Assembly (NCBI GenBank): GCA_034336665.1 | Contig: CM067592.1 | Coordinates: forward strand, 43,615,761 to 43,679,760 | Length of the DNA: 64,000 nt | Source: Luscinia megarhynchos | Lineage: Eukaryota > Chordata > Aves > Passeriformes > Turdidae | Direction of reading: 5' to 3' | In this document: piece after piece, positions 36,501 through 50,482 of the stretch | How positions within the stretch are numbered: the first letter of the stretch is position 1 | How the letters are laid out: the number at the start of each line of letters is the position of its first letter | The notes under the pieces: model-generated | What the model saw: only the letters and a program-made list of their open reading frames with translations | The model's database searches: none | Told to the model about the DNA's origin: nothing | Position numbers and translations under genes: made by a program

Positions 36501-39500
36501 AGTATTTTCCACCTAAAGCTGTATTATAATTCTTCTTGATGGCACCAGAAAGATCATTGCCTATGGAAAGTACTGTGGCAATGATGAGGTTGTGGACAAA
36601 TGTGCTCCCATAGATGACTCCTTTCCCTCTGATACAGCCCTTTGCAGTAAGGAATGCAGATTAAACACCCAGTGTCTCAGCTGCATCCTCCTGCCCTGCT
36701 CTGAAAGCCCACTCCCACTAAGCCCCAGTCCCTTCCCAAAAAAAGGCAGCAGCTTTGCACATTGCCAGTACACAAGGTTTGACACTGTGCACAAGGATGA
36801 TGATTCATTTGGCAATTTTGAGGATGTATTTCATTCTTCGTTGTTCAAAGACCTTTTACTTTCCGGGCAAATGTAGTCTGATAAAGAGATTTCAGTTTCT
36901 TGGCTGCTTGTGGTCTATCCTGTATCTCTTCCCATGGTCTTAACAAGTTTCTCTTCTTTTTTTCTGACAGCATCAGCACTGTTAAATCAAACCAACCTGG
37001 CACCCTGCTTACAGCCCCAGCTTTGGGAGTCACATGAGCATGGAAAAATCCTGGTTTACATTAACCCTTCTTCACAAGAGGTCTCATATTTCCTGGGAAA
37101 AATTCAGTATCAGAGATCCCATGCTTACAGCCTTATATATATATAAAAAAAAGGAACATGAAGAAACAAACTGCTGAACTCAGCTTTTGCTAGGTTTTAT
37201 ATTTCTGAAGCAAGGTTATGCTTTTGTAGGACTTGAGTTCAATTGAATTCAATTTTGAAGGTATGGTTTGTCAGCCTTAGTCCTTCTCTTCTTCCCCTTC
37301 TCTTTATCTACTGCCCATAAGTCTGTTTCTTCTCCCTTTTGTCTTGATTCCTTCCAAGCTGCCTTTTTCTCTCCCTTTGCATGACTGGGGGAGTTTCTGC
37401 TTGCTTATTGCTATACTGTATCTACCTGCATGTTTAGTGTGACACCTCTTCGTGGAAGGTGATGGAAGGACAAGGGAGGTCCTTCCACTTAAGACCTCAG
37501 CATTGGTGCTGCAAAAGTAAAAACCTTAGGCTCTAGAAAATGTGTGAAGTTTTAGATACATATTCCCCCTAATTTAAAAAATATAATTATGCCAAGCCAT
37601 CTGTTGCTGATGTAAAAAAAGATGTAAATAGATGATACATAGTGTATGGAGTGTCACATGAGTGCTCCATCTGCTATGGGGAAAGTCACCACTCCCCAGC
37701 AACAACACTGGGTGTTGAAGTGTAATCCAGCATTTGGAGCAGCCTTAGGCTTTCCAAAGGCATAACCAGATCCAAAGCCTGACCCAAAAGAAAAACAACT
37801 CAAACAAGACTGGATTGGTAGATCCCTGTATATCAATCTTTCATCTCTGTTTTTCTGACAGGTAGCAATAGTGGCTTAATTGAGGACAGGGTAAGTTATA
37901 CCTTTGTGCTCTTATTTCAGACTCTTTGCAAGCTCAGGGATCTTGCTCTCCTTACTCATATTTCCAAGGTTTAACTGGCAGACAGGTGTCTAACAAGCTG
38001 TGTCTCTCTACTTAACAACATCAGAATGTGCCCACAATATCAGAGTAAGTGGGCAGTGAATTAGCAGATGAAATGCAGCTCTGATGAACATGAAGTAGTG
38101 GGCTTAGGGCAACTGTAGTCTTTGGGTGCTGATTGATGAACTCCATGTCAGTTGTTGCCACTCAGGAAGAGACCCAAGAGTTGCTGTTTTGGTGTGCTCA
38201 GCAGTGGTTAGAAAAGAAAATAAAATATTGAGAATTATGAGAGAGGTAATAAAGACCAATTAATCCTCTAGTGCATGTGAGGCATAGCAGAGATCTTAAG
38301 AAAACAGGACTCTGATGGGAGATGTGACAGAAAAACCACTATTCACCTCTTCTGATGCCACCAGGCATGGGTCACACCACAGGGAGTTAGCAGAGCACAG
38401 TTTCTAAATTGAGCAAAAGGATGAGCTGCTTCACAAGATGCAGTTACCCTCTGCTGACAGAACTGGTGATGTTAAGAGTTTGTAGAGTTCCCCAAAGGTT
38501 CTAAACAAACCTATGGCATTAGTTCCATAAGAACTGATAAACATGGAAGCCTCAGAACAGCCATTCCCTCCAAAATTTCCCAAATGCTTGTCAGCAGATG
38601 GAAGAAGATAATTTATCATGCCGTACTCTTTTCTGAGGTGTCTGCTGCTGTCAGCCAGGGAGCTGTGTCAAATGGCTCTACAGTCTCACCAGCCTTGAAC
38701 AAGCGGTCTTGCAGAATCTGGTACCATGTTTCCAGTTTGCAACATCTGGGGACAAAAAGGGAGAGGAAAGCAGCCCAGTAGGAAGCACTGATCAGCTGAG
38801 AAAACAACCTTCATTCCCACAGCACCATCAGCCCTTCCTTCCCAGGTTTCTCTTGGATGGGTGTGAGATAGATGTCTTTGAAGGGCAGGCTTTTCCACTG
38901 GGGGCACAGCCCCTACATGAAGCCCAGAGATGGGGAGAAAGGCAAAAACACAGAGAGCAGGGCAGGTCATGGTGCCTGGCCCTTTCGCTGGGGCTACGTA
39001 CCCTGTGATCTCCCTGTTGCTGAAGGAAGGAAATGTTATCCTGTCCAGGGATGGAAGGTGAACCATTCCTCAGGGACATAATTTCTTTTCAGGTGTTGGA
39101 GTGTATCATCCAGCACATCTTCATTTCAAAAGAGGCCAGGAGGCTTCACTTGAAGGGTAGTTCACCTCCGAACACAAAGGTGATGTCTGACTCAACAAGG
39201 ATTTTCACAGCAAAAGGATGAGCAGAAGAAACCTGAAGAGAAACCATCTTCTGGGAGAGGAGCAGTGGGGATGCCCTTGTGATCTCTGCCTTGCCAGGAG
39301 CCAGGGCTTCTTGCTCCAGTGATCCTGGGGAAGATACAGTTACATCAAAACACCCACTTCTGGGGCCAAGGCAGCTGTTACCAGGCGGATGAAGCCTCCC
39401 CTGTGCTACCAAATCTGTCTGAAAAAGCAGGATGCACATGGGTTTTGTAAACAGCAAAACCAGGTACAAAAAAAAAATTATGTCACCAACTTGACACCAG

Positions 39501-42500
39501 CCCAAACATCTGTCTGGTCCAGACAGAGCCTGAGTTTTGCTATTGCTCGAAATAAAGCATCACAAAAAATATTTTGTGCCTTTTAAAATCTGATTCCTTG
39601 ATTGTAAGGGGGTCTAATTCTGCCTTTGATGGGAAGGGCATGATCTGCTCTTGCATCTTGCTCTTGCATCCTTATCAGGTAACAAGGGTTCCCAAATGAC
39701 TGGATCATGAAAAACCTAATGCAGATCCAGCAGTTTGTCTGACCATGCAAACTGCGAGGTTTGGAAGATCAGGATGGGATCAGGAGCTGGTGCCAGCTGT
39801 GTTTGGCCCCCACCCCAATCTGCTTAGCCAAAGGTCAGCTCCTTCTGCAGATGTGGAGCAAAAGAGACAGCACAGGAAATCCTTTGCCCTCCCTGTCCCT
39901 GCCTGGAAAGCTGCTTCTCAGAGGTACAAGCCAGCAGATGAGAGGCAGGTGAGCTACCAGTGCTCAGAGGGCATTAAGGCACGTGAAGACTGGCTGGAAC
40001 AGGTCCCCTCTTGTTTTTCACCTTTTACAGCTTCTTGAGAAGAGGTCTGGATGGCCCTAATTTTGCATTTATGTCCTTTGCACTGCTGAGCAAACAAGCA
40101 GGGCCTTGTCTCCACCAGACTCCTCCACCCTTTGTTGGCTGCCTTTCAGTTATCTGCCTTAGTGCATTGCAGGCAAATATTTGCTCTGTGGTCTCAGACA
40201 CTACCTCACTCCTGTTTGCCCAGGTTCTCATTTCAGCGCCTTGAACATTGTGCTTACCACACCCACACCCTGGGTGACCAAGCCACAAGGACACAGCTTT
40301 GTGTGCACTGCTGTTCTTTGTGTCCCCCTTCCCTGGCTCTGGCGAACAGCAGGGCAGGGACGTCCAGGCTGCCAAACCCACCCGCAGGCTTTACAAAGCC
40401 TGTCCTCGCTGGGGGCTGTACCAGCCACGCCTAGCCCACCAGTAGGCACAGGGAGGTGACCAGAGGGGACAGATACCACGCCTGCTTTTTGTGAACCCTC
40501 GGAAATGCTAAGCTCCTTGCCAAAGTTTGCCGGGACTACAGTCTGCTGCAAGCCCAGAGGCTTGAAATTTCGTCCTTTTCGCCCACCTTGCAAGCAGAGC
40601 AGTCACTTGAGAGTGCTATATTTAATTATATGTGTAGTCTTTTTCCGTTGAGCTGTGTTCCCATAAGGACATGCAAGCCACACAAAATTATTGGTTGTGA
40701 CCTTGGGGAGTGCTGTGCATGAAACAGCCTGGAAGGCCACATAAGCCTCCTTGTCTAGGCAAAATTGTCCAGTTGGGGCAGATGCAGGTTCATCCTTCCA
40801 ATTATTTTCTCAGTGGTCTGCCCAGTTTGTGACTGGGTACCACATACTCCCCCAGGAAAGCCCTGACTTAGACCTTAAGGGGCAAGAATAAAATGAAGTT
40901 CCCTGTTGTGTTCTGTTCAGTTTACTTTTTTTTTCACCTTTCCGAAGCTCACAGCTTAAGAAGTTCAAAAGTGCTTCTAGACCTGTTGTGTTACAGAGCA
41001 ATGGGGCAAAGACCCTTAAAGTGCTCTCTATGTGCTCTGATAGAAAAGATGGCCCATTCTGCATCTGGAGAAGTTTAGGCAGGACTAACATCAGTGCTAA
41101 TGCAGAACATGAAGACTTTTAGAGTGATGCAGCAGCTTTGCAGAAGGCCCTCATGGTTTTAATTTGGGAGGTACCAGGGAAGAGCCACCCACCAAAAGGT
41201 CAGGCTGCAGCTGTTGTACCAGTCACAAGCCAGATGGACACATTCTGCTGTGGGATGCCTGCTCCAGGGAGGCAGTGCTGCTGCTGCTGTAGTAGCATGG
41301 AGCAGTCAGAAACAGCACAAAATTTCACATATGATGCACTAGCACAGCTGCAAGCACCACAGTGACCAGTTCTAACAGCCGTGGATCTACCCAAGAAGGA
41401 GGGATTTGCCTTCCTGGAGCTTCTTGCAAGGCTGATGTGTGCAGAGTATGTGGTCTTAATAAAGAAACACCAGCATAAAATTTGACAAGTTCTTCCATTC
41501 GAGCAATTTGTCTTTCTTTCTAGCCAGAATATTCACACAAAGTCAAAAGAGAAAAACAGAAAGTCTCTCCTGGTACTGGCTGTCAAAACTCAAGTAGCAA
41601 TGCTAATTTTGAAAGTAGAAGAGAAAGGGCATGAAGTCAAGAGGCAATTGCCCATTGATCCCTGCTGCATGGCACAAGGCAGACACTCCCCTGGGCCCCT
41701 TTGCAAGTCTGTCATTTCCAGAAATGACAATGAGTCACATTTGCCCATGTCTCATTTAAAGAGACTGAAAGAATTAACTGGTGAGGCACTGGGAAAAGCT
41801 TGTCGTGAGTCATGCTGTCAGAGCCACAGCTGCACAGGCACAGGAAAGCCCGCATGGCTATTCCCAAACTGCAGCCCATGGGCAAAAATGTCCCTTAAAA
41901 TCTCCAGAATCTGCAATCAGTGAGACTCCAACACCTTCAGAAAGGCAAGAGGGAGCCCAAGGGAGATATTGAGGGCTCAAGATGTTCAGTAGAGATGAGA
42001 TGTCCAGTCATTTGTACAGCTGCTTTTGGCTGGGTTTGTCTTGACCCCAGTGTGTGCTCTCGGGTACCCTGGAAACAGGCTTCAGAACAGTCGTTAAGAA
42101 GGCATTTTGTCCAACACCCACAGCCACTCTGTAACAGAGACATTAAGGGTGAGAAGAGTGTTAATTTCCTGAGATCAACCAAGCTGGCCAGCACATGGAG
42201 TTAAACCTCCATTTCTCCTCAAAAAGTTACAGTGATGAGAGAAAGATACTGGAATACATTCCTTCCCGGTCACCTCTTACTTAATCTGAACTGCAAATGC
42301 TGGAGAGCTTTGGCCTGTAGCAAAACAGCAGAGGTAATCTGGCACCTCTGTTGTGCTTTCTTAATTACCTTCAAGTTTTGGATTTTCTAAAGCATGCTTT
42401 GGAGAATAGCAACAAGTCTCCCCATGCTACTGTTTTGCCCCAAAGTATTTACATTAGTCTCAATTTTGTGTAATTTTCTGTCTGGGATTTTCCTTAATTT

Positions 42501-43130
42501 TCTCCCCTATTTAAGCCTGCTAAACACAGAACTCAAAAAGAAGGGAGATCCAAGACCTCCTTAGAACCAAGGGGTGAATGCACAGCCCACACGGTTTTTA
42601 AGGCCACATTCTTTCTGAGGCTTTACCCTAGCCCTGCCCAGCCCAGGGAAGCAAGGCTGTGCTGAACTTGCAGACTCATGGCACCTTAGGCAAAGGCTGC
42701 CTCCCTCCTACAGCTGCAGTTTTTGGTCAGTTTATTAGTTCACTGAACCGAGATTTTCTGCTTTTGTGCATTGGCAGGTGAAACGATGGAGGATAACACG
42801 GTATGCATTCTCTCTGTCCTCTCTTCAGGAGGTGTATTCAGTTTGCTGCACAGCAAAGTGCCTACACACACCTGGGCAGGGAAGGCAAAGAGAGAGGGAG
42901 GGGAGCTGGGAAGGCTGCCAGCCACAGCCTGAGGGAGCAGATGGAGATGCCGTGCCAGGGTTAGAGAAGTGCGGTGAGTGGGAGGCACCAAAGGAAGGAT
43001 GGAAACAGAGTGGAAAGGAAGAAAAATTTCTCTTTGCAACTGTGTATAAGCATCAGGAATTCCAGCGCATCGGGAGGTTGTATTTGGTTTACACATCAAG
43101 GTTCTGGTAATGGGGGCACTACAGAGATGG
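33500..43130. other. Intergenic region of higher G/C content
   Basis: From about 33.5 kb the sequence is visibly richer in G/C and in CTG/CAG-type words than the 27-33 kb flank, and this continues to about 46.3 kb. Several open frames of 90-130 codons occur on both strands (for example 34434-34817 and 38686-39066), but none has a recognisable domain, and they overlap each other on opposite strands. I see no gene I can support. Confidence 0.55.
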
Positions 43131-43983
43131 CTTCTGTGAAGAGCTACCAGAAGCCTCTCCCATGTCCAACAGAGCCAATGCCAGATGGTTCCAGGATGGA
43201 CCCACTGCTGGCCAAGCCAAGCCAAGCCACTCAGAGATGGTAGTAATGACTCAGTGATAACATCTTGAAACAGAAAAAAAAGTTATTGTGAAGAATTAAC
43301 TGAGAAGAGAGTTAACTGAATTGACTGAGCTAACTGAGAACTGGCCAGAGAAGAAAGGAGTGAGAATATGTGAGAGGAACAATTATGCAGACACCTACAG
43401 AAGGTGAGGGAGGAGTTGCTCCGGGTGCCGGGTCTGAGATTCCCCATGCTGGAACAAGCGGGCTGGAACACCTGAGAGGAGGCTGGGCCAGGGTCCCATC
43501 AGAGACCTGCAGACCCGTGGAGAGAAGAGCCCATGCTGGAGCAGGTTTCTAGTAGAACTTGTGACTCTTGTGACCCCCAGTGTGGAGGACCCACAGTGGA
43601 GCAGGGAAGGACTCTTCTCCCTGAGGAGAAAGCAGCAGCAGAAATAACATGTGATGAACTCACCATAACACCCACTCCATCTCCCTGCACTGTTTGTGGG
43701 AGGAGGTAGAGAATTTGGAATAAAGTTTAGCCTTGGAAGGTCAGAGGGGTAGAGAGAAGGTGTTTTTAGGAATTGTTTTATGTATTATCATGCTCTGATT
43801 TTGACTGGTAGTAAATTCAACCCAAGTGAAGTCTGCTTTGCCTGTGATGGTATGCAGTGAGTGATCTCTTGTTGGCTCCTGACCCTTTCCTTACATTTTC
43901 TCTCCCCTGTCCATTTGTGGGGGGAAGTGATAGAGCAGCTTTGATGAGCACCTGGCATCCAGTCAGGGCCCACCCACCACACA
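43130..43983 (+). mobile_element. Solo LTR of an avian endogenous retrovirus (ERVL-type, tentative family)
   Basis: The segment carries the hallmark internal motif of a common avian LTR: repeated 'acccacagtggagcagg / cccatgctggagcagg' phrases at about 43526-43605. These are followed by 'gaggaggtagagaatttgg', an 'aggtgttttta' block, a 'ttgactggtagtaaat' block near a U3/R-type TATA/AATAAA zone, a 'gtctgctttgcctgtgatgg' block and the end 'gcacctggcatccagtcagggcc-cacccaccacaca'. The right end is at about 43983 (CA). The left end is uncertain (possible TG at 43135). I see no internal gag/pol/env sequence or second LTR nearby, so it looks like a solo LTR. Confidence 0.7.
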
Positions 43984-45990
43984 GGTCCAGCTGTTTGATG
44001 AGGAATAGAGTAACACAGGGGCAAGGCTATTCTGTCGTAGGGTACAGGCTATGTGTGGCTGGAAACCTTCAGGGGTAAGATCTGCTTAAGGCCTCTCAAG
44101 CAGATGTAATTGTTGCAGCCAAAAACCCAAAACCCCATTTTATATTCCTTTCAGTGGGCCCTGTAGCTAGGGCCATGGATGGCTGAGCGGTTTGATATCC
44201 TGCTTCCTATGGAAACTGGACCTATTTCTACCAGGTCCAAAGGAAAGAATTTGTTTGGTTAAACTAAACAAACACACAAAAAACTACCAAGAAAATAAGC
44301 AAAGGATGAACATTCAACCCCAGACATATCTACCTCAGGCGGTGTGATGTTCAGAGCTGCTGCTATGTTGGAGGTTACATGGTCTGCTGCCAGGTCACAG
44401 CACAGCAGGAGCCCTTTTAACTCAACAGTATGGGTCAGAGAATGGCCAGCTCCAGGTGCCTCCACAGATTACTAAAAGCTACAAGTTGATGGTCAGAAAT
44501 TATGTTCTCTGGCTGCCTGTCTGTCTTCCCCTGCATCTCCTGGTCTGGTAGCTGGATACCTGACGAATGAGCTTTGAGGCACCTCCAGAATGTAACCACT
44601 ACGATGCATTACAGGCAGCAGTCATATCTTAGGTCATGATATGTATCCAAGGTATCTGTCACTGGCCTTTGCAACTTAGAACCTCAGGAATCAGGCCTCC
44701 AGCCCTGCCCAACTTGCTGGTCACAGGCTGATACCCATCCAGTCACCTCCCTGAACTGAAGAATCCATCACTTACAGACATCAACTCTCCACTTTCCCTG
44801 AAGCTGGGTCTTTCTGGGGCTGACATTTGAGAATTGTAGCAAGAATGATGACAGCATGAATTTCAGATTTGGCAGAATGGCTCAGATGATGAAACATCTG
44901 CCCAAACTTTGTAATTTACACTTCCTGACCTAATTTACAGTTGGTGGGGGGAAACCCAGTGCAACCTGCATATCATATCTTCCAGTTAGATACGTCACAC
45001 CAGAGAAAGGAAAAACTTTGAAATTACGTTAATGCAGCCAGCTATAGATGAAACAGAAAGTAACCAGAACCACATCAGGACAAGTGAGAGAAGTTCACAG
45101 CTTTTGTGTGTCACCTGCTATTTGACTCCTGGCAAGTGATGGCAGCTGCCAGGTCTTCCTGAATGGCCTTTGCCTGAACCTCAGTTCCCCTGGCTGATGG
45201 AAAAGAATTAATAGGCTGCGAGAGAACTATGGGCCTTTGCCTCCCTCAGTCTGGAAGAGGTGCAGGGCCCAGGAATAAATTTTGAGTTGCTGTTCTATGT
45301 CAGAGCTGTGGTTTTAGAACTGTGCAACTGTTCTAACTGTGGTTAGAACTGTGTAAGGGCTATGTCTGTTTCGCTCTTGCAAGGAACTCTGAGACAGAGA
45401 GGGAGAAGAAAGGGACATTCTCAGAAGAAAAAAAGAAAACCCAAACACAATCCTGCAGCTTATATACCAGTGCAAAGCACCCCCTTTTATTCCACACCCT
45501 CTGGATAATAAAGCACAATCAGTCTCAACCATCTCCTTCCTGAGCACTTCTGAAGGCACCATTCTGAGGCACTCAGAGCTAGAGGAACTTGAAGCTTAAA
45601 GAGAACGAGTAGACCAGTTCCTATACCACATATTCAAAACATTTTTCCTTTGCTCTTAAGTTCAAATTGGCACTGAAAATTAACACCTCAAACATCTATC
45701 AAATCATTAAAGGCATAGTCCATTTTGTTGTTCTACTTCCCCTCTGCATTTAATTTGGAAAGCATGAAGATTATTGCAACAGTGTTACAGACTTTCCCAT
45801 GAAGAAATCTGACTTTATTGGAAATCTGCAAGGAATGGTCTGACTAGCATGTGCGAAACATAGCCTGAAGCCATACACCTCATGGGGATTAAAAGGCATT
45901 AAACAACTCCTAGGGCACTGAAGGAGGCACGGTTCACATTCAGAAGTCACAGCAATCCTACACCAAACTGATTATGTGGCCATAAACCTA
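43984..45990. other. Intergenic, nothing recognised
   Basis: Mixed-composition sequence without a recognisable gene, repeat family or RNA. The short open frames look like chance. Confidence 0.5.
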
Positions 45991-46370
45991 AGTTTATGTT
46001 CCAGATAGGACCTCAGAGGTGTTTCCAGCACGTGTGGATGTTTACCGGGAGCGCTCCCTGGGGAACACGTCAGGATGTGTCAACGTGCCCAAGAACATCC
46101 ATCGCAGGGAAGAAGAAGAAACACCTTAATTCAGCAGATCTGCTCCAGATGTGGCTCAGAGCAGCTCCATTTGCTAAACCGTTTTACTGTCGCTGGCTCT
46201 GTCGAACCGCAGGAGTTACTCGGGTAACTGGAGACCCATCCCACCGCGCCGACGGCTCCGGTCGGCTTTTCTCAGCAAGCCTGAAATCTGATATCGTCAG
46301 GGCCTCTACTGCTCTTTATAAAGCCTTCACTTCTGAGTTGCGGCCTCACTCATGTATGTAGTCCCTACAT
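45990..46370. other. CpG-enriched patch, possible regulatory element or non-coding exon
   Basis: An isolated cluster of CpGs (for example 46180-46270) lies in a region where CpG is otherwise rare. A TATA-like TTTATAAA at about 46315-46322 and an open frame of 121 codons (45996-46361, plus) cover it. No protein family is recognised. Confidence 0.35.
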
Positions 46371-49300
46371 GCATATATAGGGAAGTTATCCCAAAGAGCA
46401 ACGTTTCTACAGGAAGAAATTCGTCCCTCCTTGCACTTCAGTATGTTGACACAAAGGAAGCAGTGAATCAAGCATGATTTAAAAGTACATTTTAAAATTT
46501 CAAATCACTGTGCCTTAAGCTGACTTTAAAAATTCCTTGCTGAAATAATAAAAAAACACAGCCAAAAATATGAATATAAAGCAATTTTAATTTTCCTCTA
46601 GATATTTATATCAAAGAAATAATACTCATGTCCAAGTACTATACATACAATATCTTCCTTATAAACTCTGTAGTTTAAAACACGTGTACAAAATTGCACA
46701 TTGCAGTTTGCAAAAAATCATAAATACATTTTTGCATGTAAACAATTCCAGCACAAGGATCAATGTTATACATTCCAAAATGTCTAAGTGTCTGCTCACA
46801 AACAAAAACAAACAAAAACCCCACTGTGATCTCCATAAAGGTCCTAATGTTACAAATCAATCATTAACAGATTTCTAACTGATGTACAACACACAGGGAT
46901 ACATAAATGAGCACAAGGCAAGTCGCCTTTTAGTCATAAGTACTTAAGACAGAGGCTTGGAATACAATCCTGCTGCCATTTAAACCCACGGTATCCTTCC
47001 CACAGTATTTAGTGGTAGCAGCATTGTGTTAATTTTTCCAAGATTGCTAATTGCAGTATGCCTTACTTTAAATTTTCAAATAAGTTGGCTACCACTGAAC
47101 AGTAGGAATTTTAAAATTATTGTAAACACAGTTATCACTGTTGTATATTCAGTAAGTTACAGTATTCTCCTAAACACATCACTAAATTAAGAAAATGTTT
47201 TACATTTAATCAAGTGCAAGATGCCCACTAGTATTGTCCACTTTGTCTCAGAAATAAGTAGTTTGAATATAATACAATTAGCAAAAGTAATGTAAAAAAA
47301 TTACAATGGACATAATCCTCAGCTGAATATTATTAAGCCCTGTAGCTTGTTTACATTTTAAAAAATCACCACATCAGAAAAAAGGTCTCAGAAGTGTCCT
47401 TTAAAATCTCTCCTGACCAAATCCAGCAAATGAGTAGCTACTGAATTATGTTTCACTGCTATCTCCATCTGTGTGCAATGCCCTTGCCAGCATACCTGTT
47501 TGTTTGAAGACTTCCCAAAATTAATCAGGTTTAAAAAGGTCCACGATATCCACACAGAATTATTTGTTCTGTTGTCTCTTTTGGGTTGCTTTTGTGTGGG
47601 TGTTTTTTTGGTTTTGTTATGTACTTTTGTTTTTGTTTTTGGGTTTTTTTTGTTTCATTGGGGTTTTTAAAAATCTATTCACATGCTGCAATTTTATAAA
47701 ATTCTACCAAAAGCAGAGATTCTTAAAGGGTTTCTCAGAGGCTTCCTCTGTGCCAGCTAACTTAGTAAGGCAGAATAAGAAGGTACACGCAAACACTGAT
47801 TAAAAAAAACAAGAAAGGATGTAGGCAGACACCCACCGACCACCTAGTTGCATGTAAGCTGCTGGAAGAGCCAAGCCCAGTTTGAACTGCTCTGCTTCTA
47901 CCTTTCATTTTGAAGAGCCACCCCGAAGGAGAAAGTTTCAGCGCCATGCCTCAAGGCTTACAAAGAACCAGTTTGGATTGAAGAACTGTAGGAAGCAGCA
48001 GATTGCTCACACTTCTTTTGGACAGAAAGAGAGCTTGGAGATGCTGGTGGTGACACAGCAAGGAGGGGATTCTTGTGTGCAGGAAATCCCTTATTCTTAT
48101 TCCCTTATTAATCAGCATGTGGCATGAATCCCAGTAAGGACCACAGAACTTGTGTGATACTACCAGCAGCCCCAGCCCATGACCTTCCAAAGTACTGTGA
48201 TTATAGTAATGCAGATCATTAAGTGTCTCCTGCATTCACAGAAGCTCAGCAAGAACCAGAAACCACCAAGGGTTTTCAAAGTTGGGTCCTATTGCCCAAG
48301 AGCTCTCCTTTATCTGATGGGAATTAGTTCCTCTTTGAACGGACAGAAAGTCATACTGCACAAAGAATGATAAATTTCATCTTTCCCAGTCTGCACTTAA
48401 CTGGAGCTACTCCTTTCTAAGGGGATTTCTTTTGAGTCATGCAAGACTAGCCATCACAAGCAGCACACAGTGAGGGCACATGTGCGGTCCCCCAAACCTG
48501 AGGAAGATTTTTCAGTGTAGGCAGAAACTGCAGGAACAAGCCAACTTTATGTGAGCCACTGCAGGAAAGAGAAACTGGAAGAATGTGCTACAACTCCACA
48601 GATGGAAAAACACAGGAAGCTGAAGAGCAACTTCACCAAAAGACTTACTCAGCAATACAGACCCAGCTGCCTTTCCTGGTAAGATGCTGCATAGGGAGTC
48701 TAAGAATTACCTTCAGATATCATCAAGTAGAGGTAACCTAACAGAGTGAGTTTTAAGGCCAAGGAGGCTCAGGGCCCTTCACAGCAGAAAATCCCTGGTA
48801 CTGCCACCTCTTAATCTCTCTACCCTTCTCCCCCTTCTCTCCTTTTCACCTTAAGAAGCCAGTATACCCGTTCCTTATTAGGAAGAGTGGGAGTGGCAAA
48901 ATTCAGCGGCTGAATTTTGGTGCGTGAGAGGCCTATGCAGACTTGCCTATCATTTTCTATTTAAAAGTCAGGAATTACACAATACTATATTGCAACATTT
49001 ACTCCCTTCCCTTTGTCCTGTACAAAGTAGCAAAGCACAACCAAAGCAAAATCACTGTTGGGAGTGTTTAGATTGATGGCTCACATGTCAGAACTGCACT
49101 AAGCGTCTCTGTAATTAACGCACTTCGCAACAAAGCAAAACAATTCTCCAATATACACTTGTGTTGGACCTTTTGTTCCAGGTTTGGTTTTGATTCTGTG
49201 GGTTTTGGCTTGGTTTGACTTTGTTTTTTCTTGGGGGCGGGTGGGAGAGGTAACGAAGCCTGAATATTTAATCTGTTACATGCGGAGGAATGCTCAAGGG

Positions 49301-50454
49301 GCTCGCAAGAACTTGTTTTGCTGCACATTGAGCAACACCACATGGCAAAGCCTTGAAATTAGAGCAAATGCTTGAAGACAGGGCGTAGCTGCCTTTTGGA
49401 GCTCGTCCTTCATGGGCTGCATTTTATTAGAGAGCAGACCTTTGCATCACCAGCCAGCACGCAGAGCTGGGCTTTACTTGGTGACATTTCAGTATGGTGG
49501 TTGCCATGGCTTTAAATAAATAAGTGTAAGTGCGAAATCACTAGTCAACAGGCCAAGCAGGGAGGAGCACAGTCTCCAAAGAAGAGACCTTTAGAAGACA
49601 CTTATGCAGTAATAACAAAACAAAGTAAGCAGAAGAGCAGTCTTAATTATCTGCCACTTAAACATAAACAAATATTACCATTAAATACTTTTTCAGAGAT
49701 AAATATTACTTTTTCCTTGGATTTATTTTCTTTTTCTCCTTCCTGGTGCTGGTAAAGTCAACTATCATCTCTAACTATCACCAGTGAGGAAAGGAATAAA
49801 GATGTAAACTTTATTAGACACTACTGGCGTGCTGGGAAAGTGGTATTGTACCACATGGACATACCGGCTTGCGCAGTGATTTCACTGATAGCGTGCACAC
49901 AAGGACTGTCAAAAATCACAAGGATCTACAATTCCATTCTAGTAACTGGCACAAAATGGTTTAGATTGATAAAAACACTTGGGCAGCATTTTAGAAATAC
50001 CTGTTCTGAAGTTTCATCTTGCAGACCACAAATAGGTGTCCTAGCTACTTACGGCCATAACTTACGTGACATCAGATATAACAAGAACATATAACTCCCT
50101 AACAATATTTCCTCACTATTTCTGTCAACTTCTCATGAAGGATGTTAAAAGACAGAATGGTAAAAGTTGGAAAAATCCAAGAATTCAAACTCTGTCTATA
50201 CTTGTGAGAACAGCAAGTTATAGATCAGTATCTTCTACTGCTCTCTTTTGATAGCTGTTACTAGGGAAAAAGAAGGAGACTATCCAAAATACACTCTCTG
50301 GAAGAGCATACTAACTTTATTCAACACTTCTCCATTGCTCATGTCCTGCATAACAAGAAAATCTGAAGATTTATGAAACAGAGGTGTGGGAAAGATTGTT
50401 AAGTTCAGTACGTTATCTTTCAAATTACTCAGCGCGTACCAGAAGACTGTCTTC

Positions 50455-50482
50455 AGTTAGTCAGTTAGTTAGTTAGTTATTT
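50455..50482 (+). repeat. Short tetranucleotide repeat (TTAG)n
   Basis: About five to six imperfect TTAG/TCAG units followed by TTATTTATTTT. Confidence 0.75.

Noticed and set aside
38686..39505. Minus-strand open frames of 126 and 119 codons in the G/C-richer intergenic part
   Set aside because: No domain recognised and no convincing splice context. Similar-length frames occur on the opposite strand.
42740..43225. 161-codon minus-strand open frame
   Set aside because: It overlaps the left part of the LTR and has no recognisable motif.
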